From positions 3,424,501 to 3,488,500 of the forward strand of contig NC_019729.1 in NCBI RefSeq assembly GCF_000317475.1: 64,000 nucleotides of DNA, read 5' to 3'. Source of the stretch: Oscillatoria nigro-viridis PCC 7112. Its GTDB lineage: Bacteria; Cyanobacteriota; Cyanobacteriia; Cyanobacteriales; Microcoleaceae. A program made the position numbers and the translations under genes. The number at the start of each line of letters is the position of its first letter. The stretch's first letter is position 1. Positions 60,464 to 64,000 of the stretch are shown here, in pieces. Under the pieces are notes generated by a model, which made no database searches, had not been told where the DNA came from, and was given only the letters and a program-made list of their open reading frames with translations.

Positions 60464-62201
60464 CACTTTGACTCCTAGAGTCGGATCTAATGCTAAACCA
60501 CGCGACGTGCAGTTTATCCCGATCGCACTCGATACTTTTATTGTGAGATCGCGCACTTGGGATAGACTCAAATTTGAAGTCGAATATTCGCTGCAAAAGG
60601 GGACGACAGCCAATAGCTATATTATTCAAGCTGACAAAACTGCCTTGTTCGACCCGCCTGGGGAATCTTTTACAGAAAATTACCTGGAATTTTTGCAGCA
60701 ACGGGTGGACTTGACCAAGCTGGATTACATAATTTTGGGGCATTTCAATGCTAACAGGTCAGTAACAATTAAAGCTCTGTTAGAATTAGCTCCTGAAGTA
60801 GCTTTGGTTTGCACGAATCCCGCCGCAATTGGTTTGCGCGCCGCTTTTCCCGATCGAGAATTAAACATTTTGATCGTTCGGGGAGAAGAAACTCTCAACT
60901 TAGGAAAAGGTCACGCCTTAAAATTCATCGCGACTCCGACTCCTCGCTGGCCTGATGAACTTTGCACCTACGATCCGCAAACTCGAATCGTGTTCACTGA
61001 CAAACTATTTGGAGCTCACGTTTGCGGCGACCAAGTATTCGATGAAGGGTGGAGCGTTTACAGCGAAGATCGGCGCTATTATTACGATTCCCTGCACGCA
61101 TCTCAGGCAAAACAAGTGCTGGCAGCAATGGATAAATTCGCCGATTTACCAGCAGCATTTTATGCTCCCGGTCACGGCCCGATCGTCCGTTACGGCCTTA
61201 ATGAACTCAGCAATTTGTATCGGGAATGGAGCCAGCAACAAAATTCAAAAGACTTGACAGTTGCTTTGATTTATGCTTCGGCTTACGGAAATACGGCTAC
61301 TTTAGCGCAGGCGATCGCCAAAGGAATTACGAAAGCCGGCGTTGCGGTGGAAACTATCAACTGCGAATTTGCCGAACCGGGAGAAATTAAAGAGGCGATC
61401 GAAAAATGCGCGGGATTTATCATCGGAACTCCCACGCTAGCAGGACACGCTCCGACGCAAATTCAAACTGCTTTAGGAATAGTTTTATCTACCGCAACTA
61501 AGAGCAAATTAGCCGGGGTTTTCGGTTCTTTTGGCTGGAGTGGAGAGGCGATCGACTTAGTAGAAAACAAGCTGAAAGATGCCGGCTATCGAATTGGATT
61601 TGAGCCGATTCGAGCCAAATTTAAGCCGACGGCGGCGACGATTCACGAGTGCAAAGAAGCGGGAACGGATTTTGCTCAAGCTTTGATTCGATCGCAAAAA
61701 TTGCGGGCACCGAAACCGCAGTTAGCAGCGGGGAGCGATCGCACTGAACAAGCCGTAGGGAGACTCGTTGGTTCGCTGTGCGTACTCTCGGCGAAGCGGG
61801 GGGATGTCACCAGTGCGATGCTGGCTTCGTGGGTGTCGCAAGCAACGTTTAATCCCCCTGGCGTGACGATTGCGGTGGCGAAAGATCGATCGATCGAAGC
61901 TTTGATGTACGCCGGAGATAAATTTGTACTCAATATCTTAGCAGAAGGGCGACAGTTGCGGAAGTATTTCATGAAAAACTTTGCTCCGGGAGAAGACAGA
62001 TTTGCCGGAGTCGAAACAATGGAAGCTAGCAACGGCTGTCCGGTTTTGACTGAGGCTCTAGCTTATCTGGAATGCGAAGTGATAAGTCGGATGGAATGCG
62101 GCGATCACTGGGTAGTTTATGCGGCGGTTGAAAACGGTCATTTGCTGAAAAATGACGGCGTGACAGCGGTGCATTACCGGAAATCTGGGAGTCATTATTA
62201 A
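60456..62201 (+). CDS. flv1: Flavodiiron protein Flv1
   Basis: A 581-residue partner of Flv3 with the same three domains: lactamase-like (about 20-275), flavodoxin-like (about 270-415; IYASAYGNTATLAQAIAKGI) and flavin reductase-like (about 440-581; KRGDVTSAMLASWVSQATF). The iron-ligand motif is non-canonical, with His96-Phe-Asn98-Ala-Asn100-Arg101 in place of HxExDH, and the usual CDAF aspartate position reads DKLF. This is characteristic of Flv1/Flv4-type subunits, and the order beside flv3 favours Flv1. The start overlaps the vWA-like gene, supporting coupled translation. Confidence 0.92.
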   Translation: MTNTLTPRVGSNAKPRDVQFIPIALDTFIVRSRTWDRLKFEVEYSLQKGTTANSYIIQADKTALFDPPGESFTENYLEFLQQRVDLTKLDYIILGHFNANRSVTIKALLELAPEVALVCTNPAAIGLRAAFPDRELNILIVRGEETLNLGKGHALKFIATPTPRWPDELCTYDPQTRIVFTDKLFGAHVCGDQVFDEGWSVYSEDRRYYYDSLHASQAKQVLAAMDKFADLPAAFYAPGHGPIVRYGLNELSNLYREWSQQQNSKDLTVALIYASAYGNTATLAQAIAKGITKAGVAVETINCEFAEPGEIKEAIEKCAGFIIGTPTLAGHAPTQIQTALGIVLSTATKSKLAGVFGSFGWSGEAIDLVENKLKDAGYRIGFEPIRAKFKPTAATIHECKEAGTDFAQALIRSQKLRAPKPQLAAGSDRTEQAVGRLVGSLCVLSAKRGDVTSAMLASWVSQATFNPPGVTIAVAKDRSIEALMYAGDKFVLNILAEGRQLRKYFMKNFAPGEDRFAGVETMEASNGCPVLTEALAYLECEVISRMECGDHWVVYAAVENGHLLKNDGVTAVHYRKSGSHY

Positions 62202-62225
62202 GGGGAAGTAATCTTGATAAATCCT

Positions 62226-62280
62226 CGCTTTTCCCCCAGTCCGCCGGGGGTTTAAACCTCTGCCGGACTGGGGGAAAGCG
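62226..62280. terminator. Strong hairpin between convergent flv1 and pgsA
   Basis: CGCTTTTCCCCCAGTCCG (62226-62243) and CGGACTGGGGGAAAGCG (62264-62280) pair over 17 bp with one bulged T. It lies 25 nt after flv1 and 25 nt beyond the pgsA stop, so it can serve both as a bidirectional terminator. Confidence 0.7.
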
Positions 62281-62304
62281 CGTGTTTAATGATATAAAAC
62301 TCCC

Positions 62305-62823
62305 TTACTTTTCTTTTATTTCCTGTTCCGGCCACAGATAAATAGCGCCAGAAATCAAAGTTAAAGCCACAGAAACCCAAAAAGCAATTAATGCGGGAAA
62401 ATTCCACGCTTCAGACAAAGGAGCAATTAAAAGTGCGATCGCCACAATCTGACTCACCGTCTTCAACTTCCCCCAAATATTAGCTCCCGAAATCGTAGTT
62501 TTATTAACACGCCACCCCGCAATTGTCAACTCCCGACCCAAAATCAAAAACACTCCCCAAGCCGGGACTCGACCCAACTCAATCAACACTAAAAGCGGCG
62601 CGAGAACCAACAATTTATCCACCAAAGGATCGAGAAACTTACCCAAATCGGTAATTTGATTCAACTTCCTAGCCAAATAGCCGTCCAGCCAATCAGTAGC
62701 TGCAGCTACCACAAAAATTGCGGTGCAAATCCAGCGGCTTTGCCCGCTTGGGTCGTACAAACCGTAGAGCAGAAAAGGCACTCCCAGCAAGCGAGAAAAA
62801 GTAATCAAATTAGGCAAATTCAT
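62305..62823 (-). CDS. pgsA: CDP-diacylglycerol-glycerol-3-phosphate 3-phosphatidyltransferase
   Basis: A 172-residue membrane enzyme making phosphatidylglycerol phosphate, the precursor of phosphatidylglycerol needed by photosystems. The CDP-alcohol motif D-G-x2-A-R-x8-G-x3-D-x3-D is complete in WLDGYLARKLNQITDLGKFL followed by DPLVDK. About five hydrophobic segments are present. The start MNLPNLITFSRLL at 62823 is chosen because it is the family N-terminus. The frame continues upstream to 62985 only through a palindromic repeat. Confidence 0.95.
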   Translation of the reverse strand: MNLPNLITFSRLLGVPFLLYGLYDPSGQSRWICTAIFVVAAATDWLDGYLARKLNQITDLGKFLDPLVDKLLVLAPLLVLIELGRVPAWGVFLILGRELTIAGWRVNKTTISGANIWGKLKTVSQIVAIALLIAPLSEAWNFPALIAFWVSVALTLISGAIYLWPEQEIKEK

Positions 62824-62920
62824 AATAGATAAGACGAAGGCCAACTGGAAAATTAAACAAAGGTATGTAGTTGTGCTCGATTCGCTCTTAGGATCGTCAA
62901 TTAAATAATTTCCCTTTTTT

Positions 62921-62979
62921 CTTGTGGGATGGGCGTCCCGCCCGTCCTTTCTGGGCGGGCGGGACGCCCATCCCACAAG
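62921..62979. repeat. 24-bp perfect palindrome upstream of pgsA
   Basis: 62921-62944 pairs perfectly with 62956-62979 (CTTGTGGGATGGGCGTCCCG plus four more bases, and its complement) around an 11-nt loop. It is a dispersed GC-rich palindrome of the kind common in cyanobacterial intergenic DNA, placed about 100 nt before the pgsA start. Confidence 0.85.
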
Positions 62980-63160
62980 AGTCATGAAAAGTGGATTTTA
63001 TTTAATTCTCATCCCTTAGCTTTGGAAAGAGCGCCCCAGCGCAACTACATACATAAAATTTAACTCTATTTGTGACAGTTGGGCTTAATCCTAATAGAAA
63101 GAAGTTCGGCAACGAAACAGTGTCAGGGATTTAACGGATGTAACAGATATCAGGAAGAAC

Positions 63161-64000
63161 TCAGAAGTCGATCGCGCAATTCATTAACTGTCGATCCAGT
63201 TCGATGATATAATCTCTGCCGTAAGATAGATTTTCTAATCCTTGTACCAGATTTTCTGGCAGGTCTTGGGCAATTTCACTGCTACAAGAACCAGCAGCTA
63301 AAGCAATAGTTGCTACTGTATCGACATCTCCCGAAAAGGCTATGCAATCTTGAAGCAGTTTGCTCATACTATCATTTCGCATGACCGCAGTAATAGCTGC
63401 TCTAACACAGACCAAACCTTTAGCGCTGACTTGTCCTTGCCAAGGTATCGACCACTCACCAGCGACGTGCTTTTCTAGAAAATTTCCCAAATTCTTCTTT
63501 AAACCTAGCTGATAAATAAAGTAATGAGACATCAAAGCAGCCGCTATAGCTGCATTAATGCCATCGGGAGTGTTGTGAGTAATTGCAGCTTGAATGGTAG
63601 CATTTTCGATGACTTTTTCAACCGTCGGAAAAATGCCAATAGGGCCTGCTCGCATCGCCGATCCGCTTTTATCGCTAGCGGAGTGAATTTTTTCTAAGAA
63701 TTCTTTTCCGTCTTGAACTTGTAGCAAAAAATTGTAAAATTTGCCAGCATAACCCAATCGCCGATCGCGCCCAAAAGCTGCAACAAATTTGCTGGCTAAA
63801 AGTTCCGGTGTCCAAGGTTCTCGGCTGACGATCGCTTCTGCGACGGCTAAACTCATCTGCGTATCGTCTGTGTAACATCCAGGCCCGATGTCGTGACGGG
63901 GATGCTTGATGTAGCCGTTGAGATTGTTGTACAATTCGATCGTCTGCTGGTCAACAAATTCAAAACCCGCACCGTAAGCGTCACCAATAGCTAATTCTAT
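63161..64000 (-). CDS. ADP-ribosylglycohydrolase family protein, 5' end beyond window
   Basis: The frame runs past the window edge, giving at least 280 residues. The N-terminal GDAYGAGFEF, the Mg-binding TDDTQMS and the C-terminal FSGDVDTVATIALA match ADP-ribosylglycohydrolases (DraG/ARH type), which remove ADP-ribose from proteins or related ligands. The target cannot be assigned, and a nitrogenase-linked DraG role is not implied by the context. Another conserved helix is THNTPDGINAAIAAALMSHY. An apparent start at 63934 is an internal TTG, not the real start. The missing part is probably only about ten to twenty residues. Confidence 0.93.
   Translation of the reverse strand: MELAIGDAYGAGFEFVDQQTIELYNNLNGYIKHPRHDIGPGCYTDDTQMSLAVAEAIVSREPWTPELLASKFVAAFGRDRRLGYAGKFYNFLLQVQDGKEFLEKIHSASDKSGSAMRAGPIGIFPTVEKVIENATIQAAITHNTPDGINAAIAAALMSHYFIYQLGLKKNLGNFLEKHVAGEWSIPWQGQVSAKGLVCVRAAITAVMRNDSMSKLLQDCIAFSGDVDTVATIALAAGSCSSEIAQDLPENLVQGLENLSYGRDYIIELDRQLMNCAIDF

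Noticed and set aside
62823-62985. Extended N-terminus of PgsA
   Set aside because: The extra 54 residues are encoded by a GC-rich palindrome and precede the conserved MNLPNLIT start.

Overview
The window looks like chromosome of a filamentous, non-heterocystous cyanobacterium of the Microcoleus/Oscillatoria type. This is inferred from gene content (flavodiiron proteins Flv3 and Flv1, DUF3593, DUF1816 and DUF502 proteins, many PAS/GAF histidine kinases), from frequent GCGATCGC (HIP1-like) sites, and from abundant heptanucleotide tandem repeats such as TTTTAGA, TCAACAG and GTCATTA between genes. No rRNA or tRNA genes, CRISPR arrays or prophage were recognised.

Layout. 0-5.4 kb: a DUF3593 membrane protein, a rearranged RsbW-like anti-sigma kinase, an exported pentapeptide-repeat protein, an alpha/beta hydrolase and gatA. 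5.4-10 kb: a repeat-rich gap, an orphan IS630-type HTH protein, a beta-lactamase-fold serine hydrolase, a second alpha/beta hydrolase and a DUF1816 protein. 10-17 kb: rlmB and mrnC, a STAS protein, carA, a retropepsin-like protease and trpD. 17-25 kb: a five-PAS histidine kinase, an MscS-type channel and a decayed IS4-family element with clear ends and target duplication. 25-33 kb: rnhB, rne and a large radical-SAM gene, all on the minus strand, with a 1.3-kb repeat-filled leader before rne, followed by a second STAS gene. 33-37 kb: a small conserved protein and a REC-PAS-kinase-REC hybrid. 38-47 kb: a plus-strand series (DUF502, nusB, ftsY, GAF-PP2C phosphatase, small membrane protein, argH) interrupted by a full-length TnpB gene, with a second TnpB relic at 47.2 kb. 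47-53 kb: bcp-type peroxiredoxin, NUDIX hydrolase, alpha/beta hydrolase, coaX and a GAF-GAF kinase. 53-57 kb: a Calx-beta repeat gene broken by a 2-nt insertion, a possible structured RNA, and a DUF4129 pseudogene with four in-frame stops. 57.8-62.2 kb: flv3, a degenerate vWA-like gene and flv1. 62.3-64 kb: pgsA and the 3' part of an ADP-ribosylglycohydrolase gene running off the window.

How the genes fit together. RNA metabolism is well represented: RNase E carries the RRRRRRSSA tail known to bind PNPase, and rnhB, mrnC, rlmB and nusB are also present. Parts of an anti-sigma partner-switching network are scattered: one degenerate kinase, two STAS antagonists and one SpoIIE-type phosphatase. 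The flv3/vWA/flv1 cluster should serve photoreduction of O2 downstream of photosystem I.

The most unusual feature is how closely small repeats and genes are interwoven. Heptamer arrays supply the stop codons and last residues of several genes (ftsY, the hybrid kinase, nusB, carA, coaX). Repeat-like sequence also lies in frame inside trpD, the PP2C gene, an alpha/beta hydrolase, rnhB and the radical-SAM gene. Gene decay is visible in at least five places.
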